Source: CAYQAE01 sp964415445 [NCBI: uncultured archaeon]
GTDB taxonomy: Archaea; CAYQAE01
Assembly: GCA_964415445.1 (NCBI GenBank)
Contig: CAYQAE010000092.1
Coordinates: forward strand, 1 to 6,979
Direction: 5' to 3'
DNA length: 6,979 nucleotides
Shown here: positions 1 through 5,145 of the stretch, one piece after another
How the letters are laid out: every line of letters begins with the position of its first letter
Numbering within the stretch: the first letter of the stretch is position 1
Notes under the pieces: generated by a model
Seen by the model: the letters and a program-made list of their open reading frames with translations, nothing else
Told to the model about the DNA's origin: nothing
Databases searched by the model: none
Translations under genes and position numbers: made by a program

Positions 1-61
1 CTGATTTATAGTTTATTATACTTTTAATATGTTTTAAATGTTAATATTATTTTAAAAAACA

Positions 62-80
62 ATCTATATCTCATATAGAT
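62..80. repeat. Short perfect inverted repeat (8-bp arms, 3-nt loop)
   Basis: ATCTATAT at 62-69 and ATATAGAT at 73-80 are exact reverse complements separated by CTC. In such A+T-rich DNA an 8-bp match can arise by chance. No T-run or gene end is attached to it, so I assign no function. Confidence 0.4.
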
Positions 81-182
81 CTATTTAATGTCTACATTTG
101 ATTTATATTACTATTGGTCATTTCTCTGAAATATAATATATAAATCTGTCCTCATGTAAATAGAAGTATACCCGTTTATAGG

Positions 183-196
183 GTAAAAATTTTTAC
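183..196. repeat. 14-bp perfect palindrome
   Basis: The sequence at 183-196 is GTAAAAATTTTTAC, a perfect palindrome. It directly follows a TACCC-(7 nt)-GGGTA inverted pair (169-185). Palindromes of this kind can be operator sites or bent A-tract DNA. No adjacent gene start supports either reading, so it is recorded only as structure. Confidence 0.35.
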
Positions 197-404
197 TCTA
201 CTTAGAAATATTTTATTATCTAAAAACACAACAATTTGTCTTCAATTGTCTAAAATTAATACTAAATATTGCTAAATACTAAAATAGTTTATATGATACT
301 TTAGTTTATCTAAATAAGATTAAAAATATAAACCAAAATATTTGATGTTTAACTTACATTTATCACTATGATATAAAAAAATTCAAGTAATTTTCAAATC
401 AAAA

Positions 405-674
405 TCAAAAATAAGATAAAATTAGACTTTTTTTCATTTTAAAGACTTTAATTATGGTATCAATATATCTTTCGATATATTGCTTTAATTCATATTTTTT
501 TGCAAGCTCCTTTAGATCAAAACAAATAATAAGTGCTAAAGAATCTAAAACATCTTTTATACGTTTAGATGCATCTCTTTTTTTAGCTTCAATGCCTATT
601 TTCTTTAGTTTTAGTAGAGTTTGTGGATTTGGAATTTTTATTTTGTTTCCAAAAACATCTTTTTGGATGAAATT
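405..674 (-). pseudogene. C-terminal remnant of a probable nucleotidyltransferase (AbiEii/DUF6036-like)
   Basis: The minus-strand frame from about 674 to the stop at 405-407 encodes a lysine-rich helical segment. It includes KIKIPNPQTLLKLKKIGIEA, then a charged stretch and KDVLDSLALI. The pattern 'P-x-P-x-x-L-L-x-x-K ... R ... KD-x-x-D-x-x-x-L' is typical of the C-terminal half of standalone nucleotidyltransferases of the AbiEii/DUF6036 type, often toxins of abortive-infection or toxin-antitoxin pairs. The N-terminal catalytic part (GS-x-D-x-D/E) is absent. Upstream of about 674 the frame runs into the antisense strand of a DUF2283 fragment, so the nominal start at 728 lies in foreign sequence. 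I read it as a truncated, probably non-functional remnant. The family call is inference from one short motif region. Confidence 0.45.
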
Positions 675-776
675 GTTGAAATTTTGGGTATAAAAAGAAT
701 TGCACCTGAAGTGCTCAAAACTTTGCAATTTGAGACAGTATAATTAAAATATTCTTTTTATATCATAATGTTTACT
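675..776 (+). pseudogene. 3' fragment of a DUF2283 gene (duplicate of 2121-2321)
   Basis: The plus-strand reading from 675 gives VEILGIKRIAPEVLKTLQ then FETV and a stop at 741-743. This matches the C-terminus of the intact DUF2283 protein, lacking one of two adjacent isoleucines (a 3-nt loss). Bases 689-742 are identical to 2267-2320 over 54 nt. Similarity continues into the 3' flank, including the ATTCTTTTTATATCATAAT block. Everything upstream of 675 is unrelated and belongs to the oppositely oriented nucleotidyltransferase remnant. No start codon or N-terminal half is present, so it is a gene scar. The near-perfect identity implies a recent duplication or gene conversion from the intact copy. 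Confidence 0.85.
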
Positions 777-795
777 GCAGTTGTTGATTTTAGTT

Positions 796-1222
796 CTAAT
801 CTAAAATCATTTCTAAAAACTCTCGCGTTCTAACTACTTGAATTTTTTTTGAAAATCGTTCATTGAAAAAATGTGTATCTCCTGTTACAAAATAGTCAGG
901 TTGATATATTAGTGCAGTTGCAAGTATTGGGACATCTTTGTCATGATCAATTAGTTTTTCAGCAGAAGAAAAATCTTCTTCAGTTTTTACAATTTCAATG
1001 TTTGCAATAAGTTCAGAAAGGATATGAGTTACATTTTTTTTGAATTTCCTCTTTATTACTTCATGAACTTGTTCTATTACAAAATCACATGTAACTATAT
1101 CAAAAGAACCTGAATATGAAAGATCAATGAATTTAGATTCAATTCCTTCAAAAACTAATCCTGAAACTAGTGTGTTTGCATCAACAAATACTTTTAGTTT
1201 ATTTTTTGTATTTTTTTTTCAT
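796..1222 (-). CDS. VapC-like PIN-domain toxin, frameshifted at its start
   Basis: The minus-strand frame from 1218 to the stop at 796-798 is open for 140 codons and encodes a PIN-domain ribonuclease. It begins VFVDANTLVSG (first metal-binding Asp), has a mid-region Glu in VIEQVHEVIK, and carries DKDVPILATA followed by YFVTGDTHFF (C-terminal acidic residues). These are the usual Mg2+ ligands of VapC-type toxins that cleave RNA. The frame contains no ATG, GTG or TTG upstream of a methionine near the C-terminus. The natural start is the ATG at 1222-1220, overlapping the antitoxin end, but it is out of phase because the next bases are nine A's (1211-1219). With eight A's it would read MKKNTKNKLKVFVDAN. 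This is therefore a recent inactivating indel, a sequencing or assembly error, or a slippage site. The toxin identity is well supported; whether it is functional is open. Confidence 0.8.
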
Positions 1223-1442
1223 AGAGCTGTCTTCCAACTTTTTCTAACTCATCCATGATATCTTTTCTAGTTAAACCTTCTTGTTTTGCTATTTTTCTAA
1301 GTTTACGTGCATTATATATTAATTCTAGCCTTCTGACAGCGTCTCGTATGGCTTCTCCTTTTGATGAATAGATCCCATCTTCTACTAATTCATCTAATTC
1401 TTTCAATTGTGTATCTGTTAATCTAACTTGCAAAGTTTGCAT
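1194..1442 (-). CDS. VapB-like ribbon-helix-helix antitoxin
   Basis: A small CopG/Arc/MetJ-type DNA-binding protein begins MQTLQVRLTDTQLKELDELV. This is the beta strand and first helix of a ribbon-helix-helix fold. GIYSSKGEAIRDAVRRLEL follows as the second helix, and then comes a charged helical tail that would bind the toxin. It overlaps the PIN toxin start, the standard antitoxin-then-toxin operon order. In the protein family it neutralises VapC and represses its own promoter. The open frame reaches a GTG at 1457 with further ATGs at 1454 and 1448. I prefer the ATG at 1442 because the family normally starts right at the beta strand. The 9-A tract at 1211-1219 also lies in this gene: with eight A's the last residues would be LYEKKYKK instead of LYEKKIQKIN. 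Confidence 0.85.
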   Translation of the reverse strand: MQTLQVRLTDTQLKELDELVEDGIYSSKGEAIRDAVRRLELIYNARKLRKIAKQEGLTRKDIMDELEKVGRQLYEKKIQKIN

Positions 1443-1452
1443 TGCCATATAC

Positions 1453-1477
1453 ATCACAATAGTAATGTTATTGTAAT
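1453..1477. promoter_or_regulatory. Inverted repeat, candidate VapB operator
   Basis: ATCACAATA (1453-1461) and TATTGTAAT (1469-1477) form an inverted repeat with eight of nine positions complementary and a 7-nt spacer. It lies between the TATA-like box (about 1480-1487) and the antitoxin start. This is where a ribbon-helix-helix antitoxin would be expected to bind for autoregulation. The placement is seen in the sequence; the binding is inferred. Confidence 0.5.
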
Positions 1478-1478
1478 G

Positions 1479-1495
1479 CTATATAATCCTTTCGA
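1479..1495 (-). promoter_or_regulatory. Candidate archaeal BRE/TATA promoter of vapBC
   Basis: On the minus strand the sequence reads CGAAAGGATTATATAG. It has a purine-rich BRE-like element followed by a TATA-like box centred near 1484. About 27 nt downstream is position 1457, at the cluster of possible antitoxin starts, so the transcript would have little or no leader. Confidence 0.5.
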
Positions 1496-1547
1496 CTATA
1501 TATCAATTCTTCTAATGGATGGTTTAACAATAAATTAGAACAAAATC

Positions 1548-1588
1548 TGCTTAATAAATAATTTTTGGAAGAGGGGATGCTTAATAAA
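1548..1588. repeat. 11-bp direct repeat pair
   Basis: TGCTTAATAAA occurs at 1548-1558 and again at 1578-1588, a 30-bp period. It lies just left of the point (about 1593) where similarity to the beta-RFAP synthase 3' end begins. It may be a recombination footprint, but no mobile element is recognisable next to it. Confidence 0.4.
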
Positions 1589-1592
1589 ATCA

Positions 1593-1797
1593 GTATAGTT
1601 TACATCTCTAAGATCTTAGCACCCTCATTATTTGCGTAAGTTTCAATTAGGTCTGCATCGACAAATTTTTCCCCTGTATTTTTTATTTCCTCTTTCTTAG
1701 CGAGAACATAGAAAGTAGGGCCAAATGAGCTTAGACCTACTCCGTAGTTTTTTGTAGTATATTCATTGTTTTTTGGATATTATTAATTGTTTTTACT
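1593..1797 (-). pseudogene. 3' remnant of a second beta-RFAP synthase gene
   Basis: The minus strand matches the last ~60 codons of the intact synthase (2374-2562). It retains NIQKTMNILQK, then a 1-nt deletion relative to the intact gene, then YGVGLSSFGPTFYVLAKKEE and a tail ending in YANNEGAKILEM with a stop at 1600-1602. The amino-acid changes in the tail are mostly conservative (for example TEI to LEM at the end). The copy therefore appears to have diverged as a coding gene before it was broken. No start codon or upstream part is present; similarity ends near 1797. The half nearest 1700-1780 is almost identical to the intact gene, while 1600-1690 is clearly more diverged. It is a dead gene end, and together with 5012-5124 it may derive from one interrupted copy. 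Confidence 0.9.
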
Positions 1798-1809
1798 TTA
1801 TAAATATTT
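1797..1809 (+). promoter_or_regulatory. Possible TATA box of the DUF4258-DUF2283 operon
   Basis: A TTTATAAATATTT sequence lies about 70-80 nt before the DUF4258 start and abuts the end of the synthase remnant. A transcript starting 25-30 nt downstream would have a leader carrying the GGAAG motif at 1866-1870. The assignment is weak because similar A+T-rich words are common here. Confidence 0.3.
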
Positions 1810-1877
1810 TAATTTCTAAAAAATATAGGAAAAGATTTAACTTCGTATGTTAGATAAATATTATAGGAAGATTTAAT

Positions 1878-2120
1878 ATGGAATATAAACTAACTACTCA
1901 TGCACGTGACATGATAAAAGAGCGTCAAATATCCGAAAATTGGGTAGAAGACGCTATGTCTAATCCGGATCATACTGAAGAAAAAGAAGATGGAACAACT
2001 CACTATATCAAAAAGATTGTTGAATATGGTAATAGATATTTGAGAGTCATTGTAAATCCCAAAGGGTTTTTAGTTGTAACAGTCTTCTTTGATAGACGAT
2101 TAAAGGGAGGTAATATATAA
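1878..2120 (+). CDS. DUF4258 protein, putative toxin of a DUF4258-DUF2283 pair
   Basis: This 80-residue protein starts MEYKLTTHARDMIKERQISE, with the family's 'H-A-x-x-x-x-x-x-R-x-I' opening. It ends LRVIVNPKGFLVVTVFFDRR, the family's C-terminal beta hairpin with the FFDRR signature. DUF4258 is a small domain that resembles RelE/BrnT-type ribonuclease toxins and is commonly encoded beside DUF2283, but a biochemical role is not established to my knowledge. The gene is intact and full length for the family. It has a modest GGAAG ribosome-binding motif at 1866-1870, and its stop codon directly abuts the next ATG. The operon structure points to a toxin-antitoxin-like pair; calling it a toxin is inference. 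Confidence 0.8.
   Translation: MEYKLTTHARDMIKERQISENWVEDAMSNPDHTEEKEDGTTHYIKKIVEYGNRYLRVIVNPKGFLVVTVFFDRRLKGGNI
2105..2111 (+). promoter_or_regulatory. Strong Shine-Dalgarno for the DUF2283 gene
   Basis: GGGAGGT lies 9 nt before the ATG at 2121, inside the last codons of the DUF4258 gene. It is the clearest ribosome-binding site in the window and shows that the second cistron is translated independently from a shared transcript. Confidence 0.75.
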
Positions 2121-2321
2121 ATGAGGCTTAAAGTAGACCAAAAAAATGATGCAATATATTTTAGGCTTGATGAAGATTCAATTGTAGAATCAGAAGAAGT
2201 TCAACCTGGAATTATACTTGATTATAATGACCAAAATAAAGTTATAGGTGTTGAAATTTTAGGTATTATAAAAAGAATTGCACCTGAAGTGCTCAAAACT
2301 TTGCAATTTGAGACAGTATAG
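2121..2321 (+). CDS. DUF2283 protein, putative antitoxin partner
   Basis: This 66-residue protein fits DUF2283: MRLKVDQKNDAIYFRLDEDS, then a 'V-Q-P-G-I-I-L-D-Y' strand and VIGVEILGI. This is the family's 'DalYirl...ev.pgvilDyde.g.vvGiEil' pattern. Its function is unknown. It occurs widely as the partner of small toxin-like proteins, especially DUF4258, so an antitoxin or regulatory role is plausible. It follows the DUF4258 gene with no intergenic base and has its own strong Shine-Dalgarno. It is convergent with the beta-RFAP synthase gene, whose stop codon lies 60 bp away. Its last 54 bases before the stop's third base are duplicated exactly at 689-742. Confidence 0.8.
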   Translation: MRLKVDQKNDAIYFRLDEDSIVESEEVQPGIILDYNDQNKVIGVEILGIIKRIAPEVLKTLQFETV

Positions 2322-2325
2322 TTGT

Positions 2326-2342
2326 AAATATTCTTTTTATAT
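2326..2342 (+). terminator. Possible T-rich terminator after DUF2283
   Basis: The run TTCTTTTTATAT follows the DUF2283 stop by about 10 nt and is conserved behind the duplicated fragment (752-766). Archaeal termination often uses such T-runs without a strong hairpin. The assignment rests only on position and composition. Confidence 0.35.
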
Positions 2343-2381
2343 CATAATCTGTACTTTATGGTGCCTAAAAGATAGTATAGT

Positions 2382-3299
2382 TTATATCTCAGTGATTTTA
2401 GCACCCTCATTATTTGCATATGTTTGGATTAGATCTGCATTGATATATTTTTTTACTGTATTTTTTATTTTTTCTTTTTTAGCGAGAACATAGAAAGTAG
2501 GGCCAAATGAGCTTAGGCCTACTCCGTAGTCTTTTTGTAGTATATTCATTGTTTTTTGGATATTTTGGTCTGTGTTTTTTACTTCTAATTTTTTGAATCC
2601 TACATTTTGGATTTTATTGATTGTCTTTGAAAATAATCTTAGGTCATCTTCTAATATTGCGGGGATTAGGCTTGTAGTGATTAGGTAAGTTAGCTCTTTT
2701 ACATCATCTAGAGGTATGGGGCAGTTATTTTTGAAGAAGTCTTTTTCTTTGTTTCCTGATAGGCCTTTATCATTTTTTGGGATGACTAAAGTGATAGGCC
2801 AGTTTGGAAAATTTAGGTGTGTGATAAGTGGTGCTACTTTTGTTTTTGAGTATCTTGTGGGTAGGAATTCTTTTTTGTCTTTGTGTCCTGCATCATAAAT
2901 GAATCCGCCGAAGTTAAATCCGTGTGTTCCAATGGAAGAAGTTCCGCCTCTATTGAGTAGATTTGCAATTTCTATATAGTTTAAGTTGAGATTGTAGTAT
3001 TTATTAATTAGTTGGCCTGTGGCTAAATTAATTTGTGTATTTGAACCTAATCCTATATGGTGGGGATATGAATCTATTTGAATTGAGGTTTTATTATCTA
3101 GATTAAATTTAGATGAAAATATTTGGTATATTTTTTTTGCTTCTTTGTTTTTTATATTTAGTGTATTTGATTTATTAATTGAAGCTTTAATATTAGGTTC
3201 ATTAAGGTATAGGCCGATACTTCCGTCTAATCTATTGGATGATCCGTTCATATCAATTAGTGTGATATGAATTCTGCATCCAGTTTTGATATTTAACAT
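2382..3299 (-). CDS. mptG: Beta-ribofuranosylaminobenzene 5'-phosphate (beta-RFAP) synthase
   Basis: This GHMP-superfamily enzyme joins phosphoribosyl pyrophosphate to p-aminobenzoate or p-hydroxybenzoate with loss of CO2 and pyrophosphate. It is the first committed step to methanopterin, the C1 carrier of methanogens and related archaea. Counting from the ORF's first Met at 3314, the protein shows CRIHITLIDMNG (13-24), a glycine-rich YPHHIGLGSNTQ loop (83-94), RGGTSSIGTHGFNFGGF (122-138) and the C-terminal GLSSFGPTF motif (266-274). Its length is slightly short for the family but both ends are present. I start it at the Met at 3299 because a TATA-like box at 3325-3336 predicts transcription from about 3304, and the conserved region begins a few residues later. 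The in-frame Met at 3314 is the alternative. Fragments of a second copy lie at 1593-1797 and 5012-5124, in the same orientation. Confidence 0.88.
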   Translation of the reverse strand: MLNIKTGCRIHITLIDMNGSSNRLDGSIGLYLNEPNIKASINKSNTLNIKNKEAKKIYQIFSSKFNLDNKTSIQIDSYPHHIGLGSNTQINLATGQLINKYYNLNLNYIEIANLLNRGGTSSIGTHGFNFGGFIYDAGHKDKKEFLPTRYSKTKVAPLITHLNFPNWPITLVIPKNDKGLSGNKEKDFFKNNCPIPLDDVKELTYLITTSLIPAILEDDLRLFSKTINKIQNVGFKKLEVKNTDQNIQKTMNILQKDYGVGLSSFGPTFYVLAKKEKIKNTVKKYINADLIQTYANNEGAKITEI

Positions 3300-3324
3300 A
3301 ATTAAATTGTACAATAGTTTAGAA

Positions 3325-3336
3325 TTTAAATATTTT
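3325..3336 (-). promoter_or_regulatory. Candidate TATA box of the beta-RFAP synthase gene
   Basis: On the minus strand the sequence is AAAATATTTAAA, centred near 3331. Transcription about 27 nt downstream would start near 3304, just before the Met at 3299, suggesting a nearly leaderless mRNA. This decides the preferred start of the synthase. Confidence 0.45.
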
Positions 3337-3338
3337 AG

Positions 3339-3346
3339 AAAAAATT
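3339..3346 (-). terminator. Possible T-run terminator of the FG-GAP gene
   Basis: Six T's on the minus strand (A-run 3339-3344 on the plus strand) lie about 15 nt after the FG-GAP gene stop and just before the synthase promoter. This fits separate transcription units, but it is supported only by composition and position. Confidence 0.3.
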
Positions 3347-3359
3347 AATTTGGTATTTT

Positions 3360-4961
3360 TTATCTCGATTTTAAAATAACAATCAATAAAAATACAGCTA
3401 TTAATCCTATAAATATATAAAAACCATATTTACTTAAGAAGTTCTCATCAGAATCTTCTTTAGTTAAAATTGAAGTAAAAGCTACATTATTAGTTTCGTT
3501 TGATTCTGATATATCATCATTTGGATCAATTACTACTTTTATTTCAGTTATGCTATGTTCAACTGTCCAGTTTATAGAGGCATTAACATATTCTGAATAT
3601 GAAAAATCAACTAAAACTGAACCAATATATGTATCATTGGCATAAAAAGTAACATTTACATTTTTGATTATTTCGCCTTTCTCTTTTGATATTTTTGCAG
3701 TTATTGTTATGTTATCTCCTTTTTTTGGCTCATCATCTGAGAATAATATATCTTCAACATTCAAAAAGAGGTCATTTCGATCAAATTTATATGTATATAC
3801 ATTGTTATCCCAACATCCTGCAATAACTTCAGCCAATCCATCATTATCTAGATCTTTGGCTCGAACATTGACAACATAATTTTCATATTCATATTTTTTA
3901 ATAAGTGCTCCAGTTGAGCTAAGTACACATACTGTGTTATTAGTTGAATTCATACCTGCGGTTCCTACAATAACTTCTTTTTTATTATCTGAACGTAAAT
4001 CTGCGATATATACACTGTAGACCCAACCGGTTGTAGTATAATTCCAAATTAAATCTCCATCAGAAGATATAGCATATACTCCATGATCTCCTGAGCCTGA
4101 CCCTCCAACTACTTCGTTTTTGCCGTCTGCGTTTATATCTCCTATTGCTGTTAGTCCTCTACCATATGGATTAGAAGTATCGCCTGTAGTGCTATATTCC
4201 CAAAGTTTTGTTCCATTTGATTTAATTGCAAATATTTTTCCCACTTCATCTGAGCCAGTTGCTATATCAGAAATACCATCGCCATCTAAATCTCCCACAG
4301 AAAGTGAATAGCAAACATCATTACCTACAGAAAAATTCCAAATTTGTGATCCTGTATGTGATATCAGGATAATTAATCCTTTTTGATCATTTGAAGCTCC
4401 AGTGCCTGCAACAATTTCCAATTTATTATCATCATTATAATCTATAACATCAACGTCTGATACATCTTGTGTTGCGTTGTAGTTCCATACTAAATCACCA
4501 TCTTTATCTAATACTGTAACATTTTCACAATCAGATCCGATTATAACTTCAATATTACCATCATTATCAATATCTGCAGCTACTATATCACGTATTGCAT
4601 TGCAAATGCCGACACTATAATTCCAAATCAAGTTTCCTTGATTTGATAGGGCATAGACCATCCCATCATAATCTCCTGCTAATATTTCTATGCTACCGCT
4701 ATTGTCTATATCTTTTGGATATACAACATAGATTTTTGAACCTGTAGAATAATTCCACAAAAGTTCTCCATTTGAATCAATTGCAGCAATGAATCCATCA
4801 TTTGCTCCATAGATTACTTCATTTAATCCGTCATTGTCTAAATCTGCAGAATCAACACAATATATATTTCCACCTGCGCTATAGTTCCATAATTTAGTAG
4901 GTAGGGCTTCTACATTAATTAATGAAAATAGAAAGAAAATTAGTATGAATATTTTTTTCAT
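3360..4961 (-). CDS. Secreted FG-GAP beta-propeller surface protein with CARDB domain and membrane anchor
   Basis: Counted from the first possible Met at 4982, residue 8 starts a classic signal peptide, MKKIFILIFFLFSLINVEA. I take this Met (position 4961) as the start because a TATA-like box lies 24-32 nt upstream and overlaps the earlier Met. Residues ~28-403 hold eight FG-GAP/VCBS-like repeats of about 45 residues. Each opens with a variant of LWNYS and contains a DLDNDG-type calcium loop followed by 'EVI-x-G', giving a probable eight-bladed propeller. Residues ~404-506 resemble a CARDB domain (DPNDDISESNETNN near its end). Residues ~520-537 are a hydrophobic anchor followed by KSR. The protein would face the cell exterior, held by its C-terminus. 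It is rich in N-x-S/T sequons, often one per blade. Ligand and function are unknown; adhesion or a cell-envelope role is inference. Confidence 0.85.
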   Translation of the reverse strand: MKKIFILIFFLFSLINVEALPTKLWNYSAGGNIYCVDSADLDNDGLNEVIYGANDGFIAAIDSNGELLWNYSTGSKIYVVYPKDIDNSGSIEILAGDYDGMVYALSNQGNLIWNYSVGICNAIRDIVAADIDNDGNIEVIIGSDCENVTVLDKDGDLVWNYNATQDVSDVDVIDYNDDNKLEIVAGTGASNDQKGLIILISHTGSQIWNFSVGNDVCYSLSVGDLDGDGISDIATGSDEVGKIFAIKSNGTKLWEYSTTGDTSNPYGRGLTAIGDINADGKNEVVGGSGSGDHGVYAISSDGDLIWNYTTTGWVYSVYIADLRSDNKKEVIVGTAGMNSTNNTVCVLSSTGALIKKYEYENYVVNVRAKDLDNDGLAEVIAGCWDNNVYTYKFDRNDLFLNVEDILFSDDEPKKGDNITITAKISKEKGEIIKNVNVTFYANDTYIGSVLVDFSYSEYVNASINWTVEHSITEIKVVIDPNDDISESNETNNVAFTSILTKEDSDENFLSKYGFYIFIGLIAVFLLIVILKSR

Positions 4962-4984
4962 GACATTATTATTAATTTGCAAAA

Positions 4985-4993
4985 TTTATATGG
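4985..4993 (-). promoter_or_regulatory. TATA box of the FG-GAP protein gene
   Basis: The minus strand reads CCATATAAA, centred about 28 nt before the A of the ATG at 4961. This predicts a leaderless transcript starting at that ATG and argues against the more upstream Met at 4982, which would overlap the promoter. Confidence 0.55.
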
Positions 4994-5011
4994 TTGGTTG
5001 TAAAGATTATG

Positions 5012-5124
5012 TAGATTAAATTTAGATGAAAATATTTGGTATATTTGTTTTGCTTCTTTGTTTTTTATGTTAAGTTATTTGATTTTTTTATTGATGCTTC
5101 AATATTTGGTTTATTAAGGTATAG
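5012..5124 (-). pseudogene. 5' fragment of a second beta-RFAP synthase gene
   Basis: This segment aligns with 3099-3212 of the intact synthase (residues about 35-72). By hand, about 104 of 114 positions match, and the first 35 bases are identical. The minus-strand reading gives LLYLNKPNIEASIKKSNNLT, then a 1-nt deletion creates a stop. After correction, NKEAKQIYQIFSSKFNL follows. Neither the start nor the catalytic core is present. It lies between the FG-GAP promoter and the end of the protease gene, in the same orientation as the intact synthase and the 3' remnant at 1593-1797. It is a dead scar; whether it and that remnant were once a single gene is inference. Confidence 0.9.
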
Positions 5125-5145
5125 TAAAGATCGGGAGTATAATTT

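Larger units (their letters stand above)
1..404. other. A+T-rich region without a recognisable gene
   Basis: No open frame here has the composition or motifs of a protein, and I see no tRNA-like or rRNA-like sequence. The stretch is dominated by TAAATA, CTAAA and TTTATA words. It contains one small hairpin-like inverted repeat (62-80), a 14-bp palindrome (183-196) and a short TACCC/GGGTA inverted pair (169-173 and 181-185). It lies downstream of the minus-strand nucleotidyltransferase remnant, so it may simply be decayed sequence. A small RNA or a promoter for a gene left of the window cannot be excluded. Confidence 0.6.

Noticed and set aside
1-404. CRISPR array or leader
   Set aside because: The recurring TAAATA/CTAAA words are short, irregular and low-complexity; there are no repeats of constant length separated by unique spacers.
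454-693. 79-residue plus-strand open frame
   Set aside because: It is antisense to the nucleotidyltransferase remnant, rich in Phe/Ser as expected of the complement of a Lys/Glu-rich coding strand, and shows no family motif.
1548-1588. Target-site duplication or attachment site of a mobile element
   Set aside because: The 11-bp direct repeats are only 30 bp apart and enclose no gene; no transposase, integrase or terminal inverted repeat is present in the window.
2278-2493. 71-residue plus-strand open frame
   Set aside because: It starts inside the DUF2283 gene in another frame and runs antisense into the synthase C-terminus; its hydrophobicity comes from the A+T-rich complement.
2716-2898. 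60-residue plus-strand open frame
   Set aside because: It is antisense to the middle of the intact beta-RFAP synthase, with no motif and no supporting start signal.
3664-4311. Two plus-strand open frames (3664-3879 and 4120-4311)
   Set aside because: Both are antisense to the FG-GAP repeats and reflect the codon pattern of that gene rather than independent proteins.
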